From: Io17-Chloro-G2 sp034420695
GTDB lineage: Bacteria; Chloroflexota; Dehalococcoidia; Lucifugimonadales; UBA3495
NCBI GenBank assembly: GCA_034420695.1
Contig: DAOULB010000051.1
Location: forward strand, 1-64,000
Direction of reading: 5' to 3'
DNA: 64,000 bases
In this document: piece after piece, positions 19,404 to 29,300 of the stretch
How positions within the stretch are numbered: position 1 is the first letter of the stretch
Layout: every line of letters starts with the position of its first letter
Notes under the pieces: generated by a model
The model's database searches: none
What the model saw: only the letters and a program-made list of their open reading frames with translations
What the model was told of the DNA's origin: nothing
Program-made: the position numbers and the translations under genes

Positions 19404-19433
19404 CTTGACAATATTCACTCAACTATGTAAAAC
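19404..19433 (+). promoter_or_regulatory. hsp20 promoter overlapping a HAIR-like HspR operator
   Basis: TTGACA (19405-19410) and TAAAAC (19428-19433) are 17 nt apart. CTTGACAATATTCACTCAAC (19404-19423) resembles the HspR HAIR element CTTGAGT-N7-ACTCAAG: the left half matches at CTTGA, the right half at ACTCAA, with a 6-nt rather than 7-nt spacer. It covers the -35 box, which suits repression. The match is imperfect. Confidence 0.55.
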
Positions 19434-19518
19434 TTGCTTCACCGGGTTGGGAGAGCAATGACGACGCTCCCAACAGGGAAAAGCCAAGAAGCGATAAGTA
19501 ATAAGGAGGTAATCCATC

Positions 19519-19962
19519 ATGCTGCTTCGGCGATGGGAACCATTCTCACACATCCACAGTTCCAGTCACTCTTTCCCCCGGATGGCGCTGGGTTTCCCGG
19601 CTACTTCTGACGGAGGTCACGACGGCCGCTGGCGGCTCCCCCTCGACGTGTTCGAAGAGGACGAGAACTTGGTGCTCCGGGCTTCGGTACCGGGGGTAGA
19701 ACCCGAGGACATCGAAGTCACCATCGAGGACGGCATCCTGACCATCAAGGGGCAGACGAGTGAGGAGAGTGAGTCCCGGGAGAAGGGGTACATCATAAAG
19801 GAGCGGCGCACCGGCTCCTTCCACCGGTCCTTGCGCCTCCCCGACAGGTTCGACCCCGACAAGGCAGAGTCGGACTACGAGAACGGCGTTCTCACGGTCC
19901 ACCTTCCCAAGGCGGAAGAGAAACGGGCCAAGCGCTTGGCGGTCGCGGTCAACAAGCCCTAA
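19519..19962 (+). CDS. Hsp20/alpha-crystallin small heat-shock protein
   Basis: A 147-residue ATP-independent holdase. The alpha-crystallin domain spans ~38-140: LPLDVFEEDENLVLRASVPGVEPEDIEVTIEDGILTIKG, then RRTGSFHRSLRLPDRFDPDKAESDYENGVLTVHLPK, with the conserved GVLTVHLPK before the end. The Arg-rich N-terminus is short. The ATG has a full AAGGAGGT ribosome site. It is divergent from dnaJ-hspR-clpC and probably shares HspR control. A strong terminator lies 58 nt downstream. Confidence 0.95.
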   Translation: MLLRRWEPFSHIHSSSHSFPRMALGFPATSDGGHDGRWRLPLDVFEEDENLVLRASVPGVEPEDIEVTIEDGILTIKGQTSEESESREKGYIIKERRTGSFHRSLRLPDRFDPDKAESDYENGVLTVHLPKAEEKRAKRLAVAVNKP

Positions 19963-20019
19963 AGGCCGTTCATGGCCAAGTCCAAGCTGGCTTGGCGTTA
20001 TGCGGACTTCCTCCGCAAT

Positions 20020-20065
20020 ATCCACAGGGGCTCCCCTACCTTATCGGGGAGCCCCTGTGGATTTT
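20020..20065 (+). terminator. Intrinsic terminator of hsp20
   Basis: A 17-bp perfect stem (ATCCACAGGGGCTCCCC at 20020-20036 with its complement at 20046-20062) with a 9-nt loop is followed by a short T-run. Confidence 0.85.
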
Positions 20066-20577
20066 GGCTAGTGCAGAAGGCTCCGAGGCTGAGGGAAGCC
20101 GTCGGAGCCCCCTGCGTTAGAGGCGCCTTCAGGGGGAAAGACGCCCCTCTGGAGGAGATGAGGGGAATGCATTCCGGTTAACCCCCGGGTTGATTCCCTT
20201 CGCCTGTAGAGAATACGAGAGCGGCTCCGCGGCGGATGCATGGATGGGGGCTCTGCACAGGGGGTTAACGTCTCCCGCGGGCCTTGGACCAAGAAGCAGC
20301 GCTGCAGGGAGCCGGAAGTCTTGTCCCAACCAGGTTAACCGAGGATTCGGCTTGAAGGCTGATTCGCACCGCCCAGCAGGAACGAAAGGCCGGGCTGGGC
20401 GGCCGTGAAGCCTTCCGGCGGCGGGTGCGCAGGTTGAGTGAACTTAGCGCAGGTGCTACAATTTTGGTAGTTCCCTCAGTGCTGGATGCTTGGCCGCACT
20501 CCGGTCCGGCACCACTACAGGTCCAACCCGGAGTTCAAGCGCGGTTCCAACTACGGTCCAATAAGAGTCCACTACGT
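20066..20577. other. 512-nt non-coding stretch before tRNA-Asn
   Basis: I see no convincing gene here. It holds a perfect 12-bp palindrome GGAATGCATTCC (20164-20175) and a hairpin CCGCCCAGC/GCTGGGCGG (20369-20377 and 20394-20402), plus three GGTTAAC hexamer-like words. The GC-rich, structured look could fit an RNA, but no known RNA family signature was recognised. Confidence 0.4.
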
Positions 20578-20652
20578 TCCCCGATAGCTCAGCGGTAGAG
20601 CGGGCGGCTGTTAACCGCTAGGTCGCAGGTTCGAATCCTGCTCGGGGAGCCA
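20578..20652 (+). tRNA. tRNA-Asn (anticodon GTT)
   Basis: Complete cloverleaf: acceptor TCCCCGA (20578-20584) pairs with TCGGGGA (20642-20648); D-arm GCTC-AGCGGTA-GAGC; anticodon stem GGCGG/CCGCT with loop CTGTTAA (20608-20614) giving anticodon GTT (20610-20612); T-arm GCAGG-TTCGAAT-CCTGC. Discriminator G and encoded CCA end at 20652. Confidence 0.97.
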
Positions 20653-21266
20653 ATATTCCCCACAACTGGCTATATGCGACCCCAAGGCTTTGAGGGTCTT
20701 GCAGGCCCTGCTGCCACCGTCAGCGATTGGATTTTCTCAAGGGTCGACGCACAGGCTGCATGGCAACTGCTCTATGAGGCGCTTGGCCACCGAACGCGCA
20801 GCCAAGGAGCCGAAGCCGGCGAAACGCTTAGTGATGGAAAAGCGTGCAGCTTTCATTCTGCCGTCCACTATCGGATGGTGGTGGGCTATCAGCTCAACAC
20901 CTTCTACCCTGAGCTGAAAGCCTTGACGGCCAGAACCCCGGCGGCATGCCTGCGGGACACTTTGCCGTACTCGTTCAGGAAGGACGGCAGCTTCAAGTTT
21001 TGGCAGGTTGTTTTGACAACTCCATTGGTTTTTCTTCATCGTCTGCTCCCGGACTTTGGAAAAGCGCAGCTATCGCTCGATGCCAGTGCCGGAGGTAGAG
21101 CATGACGACGCTTGGCTGAACGAGCAGGTTTCTGGCCAGAGAAACAAGCCTCATGAAATGCGATATCGTCGATGTTACGGTATATTACGTCTTCAGGGTG
21201 GATACATAGATACAGAACACTAAATCCCGGAGTCTAAGCAAAGAACTCCGTCATTGCCAAAACAAG
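20653..21266. other. 614-nt region after tRNA-Asn with no convincing gene
   Basis: Short open frames exist on both strands, but none has a recognisable domain, ribosome site or consistent codon bias. tRNA 3' flanks are common integration sites; no integrase, and no repeat of the tRNA 3' end, was seen here. An inverted pair CGGAGT/ACTCCG (21228-21233, 21245-21250) lies just upstream of sodC. Confidence 0.35.
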
Positions 21267-21878
21267 ATGGCCCGGAGGTGGCCCGAAGTGACTGGGAAAC
21301 CGGAGTTGGCAATTCTCCTAGTGCCCGTAGTGATCATAGCCATCCTGATAGCCGGCGGCTTGGTGTTGCTTACTGCCCGGTCAAGCGAAGCTGCCCAACC
21401 AAAGGTAGGTCTGTCGGCCGAAGCCGCGCTGGTATCGCCGGACGGCGATTCTATGGGAACCGTAACCTTCAGGCAAGCACCCTCCGGAGTCCTGATCATG
21501 GCCGAGGTGATGGGACTAGCACCGGGAGGCCACGCTTTCATTATCCACGAGGTGGGCACATGCACTCCTGACTTCGGCGCCGCCGGCGACCACTTCAACC
21601 CTACCGATACGGAACATGGCTTTATTCACCCGGCTTGGCAAAGCGCCGAATCAAGTGAGGGACACGGTGGCGACCTGCCCAATATCTACGCAGCCTCCGA
21701 CGGTTCCGCACGCGCCGACTTCTTTGCGGTTGGCATCACACTGGACATTGGCACTCGCCACTCCGTATTCGACACTGACGGCTCTGCCATCATTGTGCAC
21801 GAAAACCCAGATTCTTATGGGGAAGGGGAGCCGGACACCGGTGATCGCGTTGCCTGCGGGGTCATCAGGGGTACATAG
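21267..21878 (+). CDS. sodC: Membrane-anchored Cu/Zn superoxide dismutase-like protein, one Cu ligand replaced
   Basis: A 203-residue protein with an N-terminal membrane anchor (~13-36) and an extracytoplasmic SOD_Cu domain. Compared with human SOD1, ligand equivalents are H94 (H48), H109 (bridging H63), H117 (H71), H133 (H80), D136 (D83) and H178 (H120). Arg194 of the active-site channel and disulfide cysteines C99/C197 are also present. The position equal to copper ligand H46 is Ile92 (HAFIIHE instead of HGFHxHE). Activity may be lost or altered. An ATG at 21267 and a GTG seven codons later, with a GGAGG site, are both possible starts. Confidence 0.85.
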   Translation: MARRWPEVTGKPELAILLVPVVIIAILIAGGLVLLTARSSEAAQPKVGLSAEAALVSPDGDSMGTVTFRQAPSGVLIMAEVMGLAPGGHAFIIHEVGTCTPDFGAAGDHFNPTDTEHGFIHPAWQSAESSEGHGGDLPNIYAASDGSARADFFAVGITLDIGTRHSVFDTDGSAIIVHENPDSYGEGEPDTGDRVACGVIRGT

Positions 21879-22016
21879 GAATCTTGGAATCGGTTCACCT
21901 GCGTACAGGATGGAGAACAACAGGACTCGCCATAAGGCGGTCAGAGCCATTACAGCTATCTGCTGACCGCCTGACTGGACAGATTCAAGAAGCTCCGTTG
22001 TACCCTCTCTCACGTT

Positions 22017-22059
22017 GTGAGCTACCTTCTCCCGTCTGGACAGAAAAGGTGGCGCTCAC
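22017..22059. repeat. Hairpin between convergent sodC and DUF255 genes
   Basis: GTGAGC (22017-22022) pairs with GCTCAC (22054-22059), and CCTT (22025-22028) with AAGG (22046-22049), forming an interrupted stem. It may serve as a factor-dependent end signal; no T-tract is present. Confidence 0.4.
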
Positions 22060-22153
22060 ACCGGCGACAGGAGTACCGGGACTCTCACTTGAATCTGGCT
22101 CAAGCTCGTCCAATTGACTCGGCCTACAGCATGGCAGTCAGAACCGATGGCCG

Positions 22154-23944
22154 TCAGAACCGGCCGTCGGCCCAGGGGCGGGAGCGGGCCATTTCTTGCA
22201 CACCCTTGGTAGTGGCGATGGGGGCCAGGCAGCGGTCTCCCATGCAGGCGTACAGTTGCGGCTCAGTTTGGGCCGGGAAACCCAGGTCCCGGATTCGCTT
22301 GGAGTCTCGTTCCGCGTCCAGGGGTTGAACGAGGCGGTTGGAGGCGCAGGTCCGCAGGGCGGCGCGATGCAGGCGGCGATAGGCGGGGCTGGAGGAATCG
22401 CCCACCAGCACCAAGGTGACCGGCCCGTAGGCTTGGAGGTCCCGGGCCCGTCCCCAGGCAGAGCCTGCCGGTAGAAACAGGGCTTCTTCGTCTTCCTCCA
22501 TACGGCGGGAAGAGTGAGAACCCAGGTAGCTCCTTCCCGGCACCACAGGCTCGAAGATTTGCAGTGCGGCGGCTGCACGTTCGGAGTATTCCACATTGCC
22601 GGTGAGGTGGGACAGGCCCAGCAGGGATTCGGCCCAGGTGCCGTTGTCCAGAACAGCCTGTTCCCGGGGCAGAAAGGCGGCCTCAAAGGAGCCGGGCGGA
22701 AGGGTGTCGTAGCACCCGCCGGCGGGAGCGCCGAAGAGACGTTCCACGGTGCGGGCGATCTCAATTCCACGGGTCAGACAGTCCGGGCGGCCAGTGGATT
22801 GGTACAAGTCCAGCCAAGCCCGCAGAAAATTCACTTGGTCGGCCAGTACCGGTGTTCCGCGCCCTGACTCGCCCGCCTCGCGGCACAATCCTCCCTTGGA
22901 GGTCCAACTTTCCGACCACAGCTTCTCAAGGATGTTGGCGCCCAACCTCAGATACTCCTGGTTCCCAAGCCAATTGGCGGCCTGAACAAGAGCTTGGGCG
23001 GCGAGGGCGTTCCATCCGGCGTAGAAGGTATGGTCAACGGGGGGCGGTGCGGCAGCGTCGCGGTCCTTCCACGACTTTTGGTAGAAGGGCTCGTTGGCGT
23101 CCTGGCTGGCGTGGAACAGCCCCTCACCGGGACTGAAGAGGGTAGTGAGGAGGTACTGCAGGCATCCTTCGGCGGCGGTCCTGTAGGACTTTTTCCGGGT
23201 GAGGCCAAAGGCTTCAAGGTAGACCATGAGCAGGTTGGCGTTGCTGACCAGCATCTTTTCGTAATGCGGTACCTTCCAGTCCCGGCTTACAGAGTAGCGG
23301 AAGAAGCCTTGGTCTTTCCGGTCGTAGATGCCTTGCCACATGCCTTCCAGAGTGGTCTCGACCATTCGTAGCAGAGCCCGGTTGCTGCTGAGCCCGTAGC
23401 GGGCGATGAGGAACCGCAACGCCTCCCACGGTGGCTGCTTGGGTTCCAGCCCGAAACCTCCGAACTCTTCATCGTAGAGTTCCAGCAGACGGTCCTGCAC
23501 CGCGTCCGCGGGGGCTCCGGCTTCAACTCCGAGGCGGGCCGGAGATGAGGTCAGCTGGGCGGCGGACTGGTCACCCGGAGCGACTCCGCCGGTGGATATA
23601 CTCTCCAGCAGGGCGGCCATGTCGTCGGGCGGGGTGTAGGGCCTGCCGGTGATGAACTCACCGGAGCTGGTGAGGAAGGCCACCGAGGGAAATCCCCCTT
23701 GGTTGTACCGCAGCGATATGTCGGGCCGCTGGTCGACATCGACGCGCACCGGGATGAACCGGGAGTTGACCAGTTCAATCACCCGCGGGTCGGAGTAGGA
23801 AGTCTGGTCCATCACGTGGCACCAGTGGCACCAAGTGGCCCCAAGGGTGAGCAGGACCGGCTTGCCCTCTGCCTTGGCCGCTTGGAAGGCGTCCTCGTTC
23901 CAGTCCCGCCAGGATATAGTTCCAGCGCCTTCAGGCTGGCTCAT
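22154..23944 (-). CDS. Thioredoxin-fold DUF255 (YyaL/SPATA20-like) protein
   Basis: A 596-residue protein. An N-terminal thioredoxin-like domain contains TWCHWCHVM (CxxC at ~residue 40), and the rest is an (alpha/alpha)6-barrel-like region as in N-acylglucosamine epimerases and cellulases. The family's conserved start SWRDWNEDAFQAAKAEGKPVLLTLGATWCHWCH is present. Members usually run ~650-700 residues, so this one is somewhat short. Function of the family is not established. The ATG at 23944 has GGGAG 8 nt upstream; an upstream ATG gives a non-conserved extension overlapping the neighbour's leader. Confidence 0.88.
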   Translation of the reverse strand: MSQPEGAGTISWRDWNEDAFQAAKAEGKPVLLTLGATWCHWCHVMDQTSYSDPRVIELVNSRFIPVRVDVDQRPDISLRYNQGGFPSVAFLTSSGEFITGRPYTPPDDMAALLESISTGGVAPGDQSAAQLTSSPARLGVEAGAPADAVQDRLLELYDEEFGGFGLEPKQPPWEALRFLIARYGLSSNRALLRMVETTLEGMWQGIYDRKDQGFFRYSVSRDWKVPHYEKMLVSNANLLMVYLEAFGLTRKKSYRTAAEGCLQYLLTTLFSPGEGLFHASQDANEPFYQKSWKDRDAAAPPPVDHTFYAGWNALAAQALVQAANWLGNQEYLRLGANILEKLWSESWTSKGGLCREAGESGRGTPVLADQVNFLRAWLDLYQSTGRPDCLTRGIEIARTVERLFGAPAGGCYDTLPPGSFEAAFLPREQAVLDNGTWAESLLGLSHLTGNVEYSERAAAALQIFEPVVPGRSYLGSHSSRRMEEDEEALFLPAGSAWGRARDLQAYGPVTLVLVGDSSSPAYRRLHRAALRTCASNRLVQPLDAERDSKRIRDLGFPAQTEPQLYACMGDRCLAPIATTKGVQEMARSRPWADGRF

Positions 23945-24110
23945 GTAGTCAACTCCCGGTTTGGGGCGGCCGAGGCGGCACCCGGATAAGCCTGAGTTAC
24001 AAGTGCAGTGTAGGCTTTCGGCGGGCTTTTTCACAGGCTGGGGGCAGAAATTGAGAGGGCCGGCTAGAATGGGTTTGCCAGTCGGCACCTCGAAAGAGTG
24101 GGGAGGGTCG

Positions 24111-24890
24111 ATGAGCGATAGGCTGCGGGTGATGTCTTACAACATCCTCTTTGGAGGAGCTTCTCCGGGCTTGGATAGGACAGACCTGATTGTCGAACAG
24201 GTCAACCGGCTGAGGCCGGACGTGCTGGGTCTCTGCGAATGCTGGGGCTTCTTGGACGATGACGGGGCACGGGGCAAGGCCTTCTGCGCCGCAACAGGGA
24301 TGCAGGGGGAGTTCGCCGCGGCGCCCTCGGGCAATCACGTCGGGCTGCTGTACCGGGAGCCTTGGACTGCCACTGCGGCCAGGACGGTTGGCAACCCGAT
24401 GCACCACGGGCTGGTGCGTCTTCGACTTTCCGACGGAGATGGCCACCAAGTCATGGCGGTGGCAGCCCATCTGAACTCATACTCCAGCCTGTTGCGGATG
24501 ACGGAGACCCAGATCGTCATGAGCCGCACCCAACCGGGGGAACACACCGTCGTGATGGGAGACTTCAATACGCTTCCATTGGGATTCGAGGGACGCCTGC
24601 CAGTGATGGCACTGCTGGATGAGAACCTCCAACCGGATACACAGGTCTGCCGGTACTATGCCGCGGCGGGTTTCACCGACTTGCTGGCGAAGATGGGGTG
24701 CACACTCCCCACCTTTCCGACCAGTTTGGAAGCCAAGGGGTACGACTATCTTGGAGGAGTGCGGCTGGACTACATCATGGCCAGTGAAAGCCTGGCCCCA
24801 CTCTGTACCGGCGCCTGGGTGGTGGACAATGCCGAGGCGCAAAGGGCCTCGGACCATCTGCCGGTAGTGGCCGACTTCGTTCTGAATTAA
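24111..24890 (+). CDS. Endonuclease/exonuclease/phosphatase-family hydrolase
   Basis: A 259-residue EEP-fold metal-dependent phosphoesterase. Visible are LRVMSYNILFGG with the first Asn ligand, DVLGLCECWGF (metal-binding Glu), VVMGDFNTLPLG (Asp/Asn) and the C-terminal ASDHLPVVADF with catalytic His. Substrate could be nucleic acid, phospholipid or an inositol phosphate. The ATG at 24111 sits after GGGAGGG. It diverges from the DUF255 gene with a 166-nt gap. Confidence 0.9.
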   Translation: MSDRLRVMSYNILFGGASPGLDRTDLIVEQVNRLRPDVLGLCECWGFLDDDGARGKAFCAATGMQGEFAAAPSGNHVGLLYREPWTATAARTVGNPMHHGLVRLRLSDGDGHQVMAVAAHLNSYSSLLRMTETQIVMSRTQPGEHTVVMGDFNTLPLGFEGRLPVMALLDENLQPDTQVCRYYAAAGFTDLLAKMGCTLPTFPTSLEAKGYDYLGGVRLDYIMASESLAPLCTGAWVVDNAEAQRASDHLPVVADFVLN

Positions 24891-25062
24891 GGTTTCGTGC
24901 AAGGCGGCCGTCGAAGAATTCCTTACGCGGCTGGCAGTCGCAACTTTGGCCCCAGCCCGCCTGCAAGGTGCGGGTTGTATGGCCTTGGTGCGGCTGACAT
25001 ACTAGGTGCGGTGTCCAAGGATGATTTCCAACCAGGCAGGAAGCAGCAGACCGGCTGGGGCA

Positions 25063-26235
25063 ATGAGTACGAGACCTGAAATCGGAGTAGATGACTTGAC
25101 CGCCGCGGAGCTGATGGCACGGGCGTCGGCGCTGACGCCGGTATTTGCAGAGCGGGCGGCGCGTACCGAGGAACTGCGACGGGTCCCGCCGGAGAACGTG
25201 GAAGACTTGCTATCTTCGGGACTTTACCTGCTCGGCGTGCCGAAGAGATTCGGGGGGTTGGACGAGGACTACTGGCTTATACTGGAAGCGGCCGCCGAAC
25301 TAGGCCGGGGCTGCCCTTCCACGGCTTGGTGTTACTGCCTTTGGGCGGCCCACGCTTGGCTGGTGGGGTACTGGTCTCTCGAGGCGCAGGAAGAGGTGTT
25401 CGGGCCGGGGCCCGACGCTCTGTGCTCCAGTTCCCTGAACACCGGAAAGTCGGTCTGCACGACGGTGGAAGGCGGCTACCGGCTGTCGGGTAGGTGGGAG
25501 TTTTCCAGTGGGTGCGACTCGGCAAGCTGGCTGATACTGGGCGTGCCGGGCATTGGAGAGCGCAGTTGGGCCTTGGTGCCACGGGGCGACTTCGAGATAG
25601 TGGATAACTGGTTCGTGTCCGGGCTTCGGGGCAGCGGGAGCAAGGAAATATTGGTACAGGACGCATTCATCCCTTCCTACCGGGTGCTGAACGTGACCAC
25701 CGCGGGGGACGGCGATTTCAGCGCGTGGGAATTGCACCGCCAGGCCAGGTACAGGGCGCCGGTGGCCGTACTGCTGGGGTGGGATTTGGTGGCGCCCATG
25801 CTGGGAATCACCCGGGGGATGGTCGACGAGTTCGTGGTCCGTCTGGCCGGCACTTCCGGCCCGGGCAGGACCGCAGATTCCACCGCGGTGCACATCCGCA
25901 TCTCCCAAGCTGCCGCCGAGTGTGACGCGGGCATGGCATTGATGAAGCAGGACGTGCGGGAGATTCTCTGTAAGGCTGGAGAGGGCGAGGGGTTCAGCCA
26001 GTTGGAGAGGGCCAGATACCGGCGGGACAAGGCGTTTGTGACCCAGCTATGCCTGCAGGCGGTGAACCGGCTGTTCGACCTGAGCGGGGGCCACGCCCTG
26101 TTTGACTCGGTCTCCCTGCAACGGTTCCACCGCGACGCCCAGGCGGTGGCGCACCGGGACACGCTGATCATGGACTTGGGGGGCCAGCAGTACGGGCGGG
26201 TGGCACTGGGACTGGAGCCGGAGGGAGCGGGGTAG
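25063..26235 (+). CDS. Acyl-CoA-dehydrogenase-fold flavin monooxygenase (HsaA/HpaB-C2-like)
   Basis: A 390-residue protein of the group D flavin-dependent hydroxylases. It has an N-terminal helical domain with RVPPENVEDLLSSGLYLLGVPKRFGG, a central beta domain with GGYRLSGRWEFSSGCDSASW, and a C-terminal domain ending LFDLSGGHALFDSVSLQRFHRDAQAVAHR. The RFHRD-AxxxHR end motif is typical of two-component hydroxylases such as HsaA and DszC-type enzymes. It would need a separate flavin reductase, none of which lies adjacent. The ATG at 25063 is preceded by weak purines only. Substrate unknown. Confidence 0.85.
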   Translation: MSTRPEIGVDDLTAAELMARASALTPVFAERAARTEELRRVPPENVEDLLSSGLYLLGVPKRFGGLDEDYWLILEAAAELGRGCPSTAWCYCLWAAHAWLVGYWSLEAQEEVFGPGPDALCSSSLNTGKSVCTTVEGGYRLSGRWEFSSGCDSASWLILGVPGIGERSWALVPRGDFEIVDNWFVSGLRGSGSKEILVQDAFIPSYRVLNVTTAGDGDFSAWELHRQARYRAPVAVLLGWDLVAPMLGITRGMVDEFVVRLAGTSGPGRTADSTAVHIRISQAAAECDAGMALMKQDVREILCKAGEGEGFSQLERARYRRDKAFVTQLCLQAVNRLFDLSGGHALFDSVSLQRFHRDAQAVAHRDTLIMDLGGQQYGRVALGLEPEGAG

Positions 26236-26345
26236 GGGCTACTGGCGGACCAGTGATCTTCCACGGGTACATAGGGCTTTACCACTTAGTAGGGGTGGCG
26301 GCGCGCTTATGGGGTCGGCCAGACTATGAGCGCGCTTCGAGCCTT

Positions 26346-29300
26346 TCAGTTTTGGTTCGCCCAGTCTTCGGACAGGACCTCCGCCTGCTCCAGTACCGTC
26401 TGAGTTGCTTTTTCCTGTTTGTCCGGCGGGTAGCCATGCTTACGCAGGATGCGGCGGACCAAGACCCGAAGCTGGGCGCGGACGTTTTCGCGAAGAGTCC
26501 AGTCGATGGTGACGTTGTTTCGGACGGTCTGGACCAGCTCTTGGGCAATTTGACGAAGCGTGTCGTCTCCCAGGACCTGTACGGCGCTATCGTTGGTCTC
26601 CAGAGCGTCGTAGAAGGCCAGTTCCTCTTCATTCAAGCCCAGCGCTTCACCCCGGGATGCGGCCTCGCGCATCTCACGAGCAAGCTGGATTAGCTCTTCG
26701 ATGACTTGGGCCGCTTCGACCGCACGGTTCTGGTAGCGGCGCAGGGTCTGCTCCAGCATTTCGGCGAAGGATCGGGCTTGGACCAAACTGGAGCGGCGGC
26801 GGGTGGCCAGTTCCCCCTTGAGCAGCTTCTGCAGCAATTCCACGGCCAGATTACGCTGGGGCATCCCGCGTACCTCGGCCAAGAACTCGTCGGACAGGAC
26901 CGATAGGTCAGGCTTGTCCAAACCCGCGGCGGCGAAGATGTCGATCACTCCTTCGGAGGATACGGCGCGAGAGACTATCTGGCGTACCGCCAAGTCCAGA
27001 TCCTCTTGCGGGCGAGCTTCTCCCTCCGCCCTTTTAGAGAGAGCCGCGCGCACCGCTTGGAAGAAGCCCACGTCGTCGCGGATGCGGAAGGTCTCCGAGT
27101 GGGGCACAGCCAGGGCGAAGGCTTGGGAGAGTTCACGCACCGCCGCCAGGCAGCGGTCCTTGCCGTTTTCCTGGGCCAGGATGTGCTCTTGGGCCGGAGG
27201 GAGCAGGTTCAAACGTTCCTGCGGCGTACCTGTAGTCCACTTGGACCAGTCGAACCCGTGGAACAGGGAGCAGCAGACGTCATGCTTCTCCAGCATCACC
27301 GATACTGCTTCTTCCTTGTCGATGGCGGTGCGTCCGGTGCCTCCGCTCTCGGTGTAGGTGGCCAGCGCCCGCCGCAGGTCGTCGGCCAGTCCCAAGTAGT
27401 CCACCACGAGGCCGCCGGGCTTGTCCTTGAACACCCGGTTCACCCTGGCGATGGCCTGCATCAGCCCGTGACCCCGCATCGGCTTGTCCAAATACATGGT
27501 GTGGAGGCTGGGGGCATCGAAGCCGGTCAGCCACATATCCCGCACCAAGACGATGCGGAAGGGGTCGTCGGCGTCGCGAAAGCGGTTGGCCAGGGCCTCC
27601 CGCCGGGCCTTGTTTCGCACGTGCTGCTGCCACTCGAGCGGGTCGGAAGCGGAGCCGGTCATCACCACTTTGATGCAGCCCTTCGAGTCATCGTCATCGC
27701 GCCAGCCGGGGCGCAGGCGCAACAGTTCGTTGTAGAGGTCGACGCAGATGCGCCGGCTCATGCACACCACCATGGCCTTGCCGTCCAAGACCTCCAAGCG
27801 CTGCTCGAAGTGTTCGACGATGTCTTCGGCAATCTGGTTGATGCGGTTCCCGGCACCGACGACGGCCTCCAGTTGGGCCCACTTGGTCTTCAGGCGTTCC
27901 TTGCGCTCGATTTCCTCTCCCTCGGTGGCCTCCTCGAAGTCGGGGTCGATGGTGGGCTTCTCGCTCTCGTCCAGCTCCAGCTTGGCCAAGCGGCTCTCGT
28001 AGTGGATGGGGACGGTGGCCCCGTCCTCCACGGAACGCTGGATGTCGTAGATGCTGATGTAGTCGCCGAAAACGGCCCGGGTGTTGGCGTCCTGCAACTC
28101 GATGGGTGTGCCGGTGAAGCCGACGAAGGAGGCGTTGGGCAGGGCGTCGCGCATGTGGCGGGCGAAGCCATCGACGAAGTCGTACTGGCTGCGGTGGGCC
28201 TCGTCGGCAATGACCACTATATTGCGGCGCTGGGACAGAGCGGGGTAGGAGTCGCCCTGCTCCTCGGGGAAGAACTTCTGGATGGTGGTGAAGACCACGC
28301 CGCCGGATGCTACCGACAGCTTATCCCGCAGGTCGGCGCGGCTTTCGGCTTGCACCGGGGGCTGCCGCAGAAGGTCCCGGCAGCGGGAGAAGGTGGTGAA
28401 GAGCTGGTCGTCCAGGTCGTTGCGGTCGGTGAGAACCACGATGGTGGGGTTGCTCATGGCCGGCTCGCGGACCATGGCGCCGGCGTAGAAGGCCATGGTC
28501 AGGCTCTTGCCGGACCCCTGGGTATGCCAGACGACGCCGATGCGGCGGTCACCGGGAGAGCCGCCGGGCCGTTGCCCCGCTTCATAGCGGCCGCGCTCTT
28601 CACCGGCGAGGGTCCGGGCGGCCCGCAGGGTCTCTCCGACAGCAACGCGGACGGCGTGGTACTGGTGGTAGCCGGCCATCTTCTTTACCAGCTTGCCGCT
28701 GCCGTCGTCGTCAAAAACGATGAAGTCCCGGAGCAGGGCCAGGAACCGTTCCGGCTGGCAGACCCCTTCCAGCATGACCTGCAACTCGGTCAGATTGGGG
28801 TCGGCCAGTCTCTCGCCGGAGACGGTGCGCCAGGGCTTAAACCACTCCCGTCCGGCGGTGAGGGCGCCGATGCGGGCTTCCAACCCGTCGGAGGCGATGA
28901 GGGCTTCGTTCATGGAGAACAGGGTCGGCAGTTCGGCTTGGTAGGTCTGGAGTTGCTGCCAGGCGGTCCAGATGGTGGCGTCCTCGTCGGCGGGGTTCTT
29001 CAGCTCGATGATGCCCAAGGGCAGGCCGTTGACGAACAGGACGACATCGGGGCGGCGGTTGTTCTGGTTCCCATTGACGTTCTCGGTGACGGCGAACTGG
29101 TTGACCGCCAGCCAGTCGTTGCTGTCGGGGTGGTCGAAGTCAATGACTTGCGCTTGTTCGCCCCGGATGGCGCCTTCGTTGGTACGGTACTCCACGTTCA
29201 CGCCGTCCACGAGCATACGGTGGAAGGAGTGGTTGCGGGCTTCCAGGGCGGCCCCTGCGGGCTGGGTCAGCTTGCGGAGGGCGTCGTCAAGGGCCGAGGC

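Noticed and set aside
20066..20577. Possible structured RNA (tmRNA, RNase P or SRP RNA) near tRNA-Asn
   Set aside because: No conserved core of any of these RNAs was recognised; only isolated palindromes are present.
20674..21105. A 143-codon frame after tRNA-Asn, as an integrase or transposase remnant
   Set aside because: No integrase or DDE motif found on either strand; no duplicated tRNA end seen.
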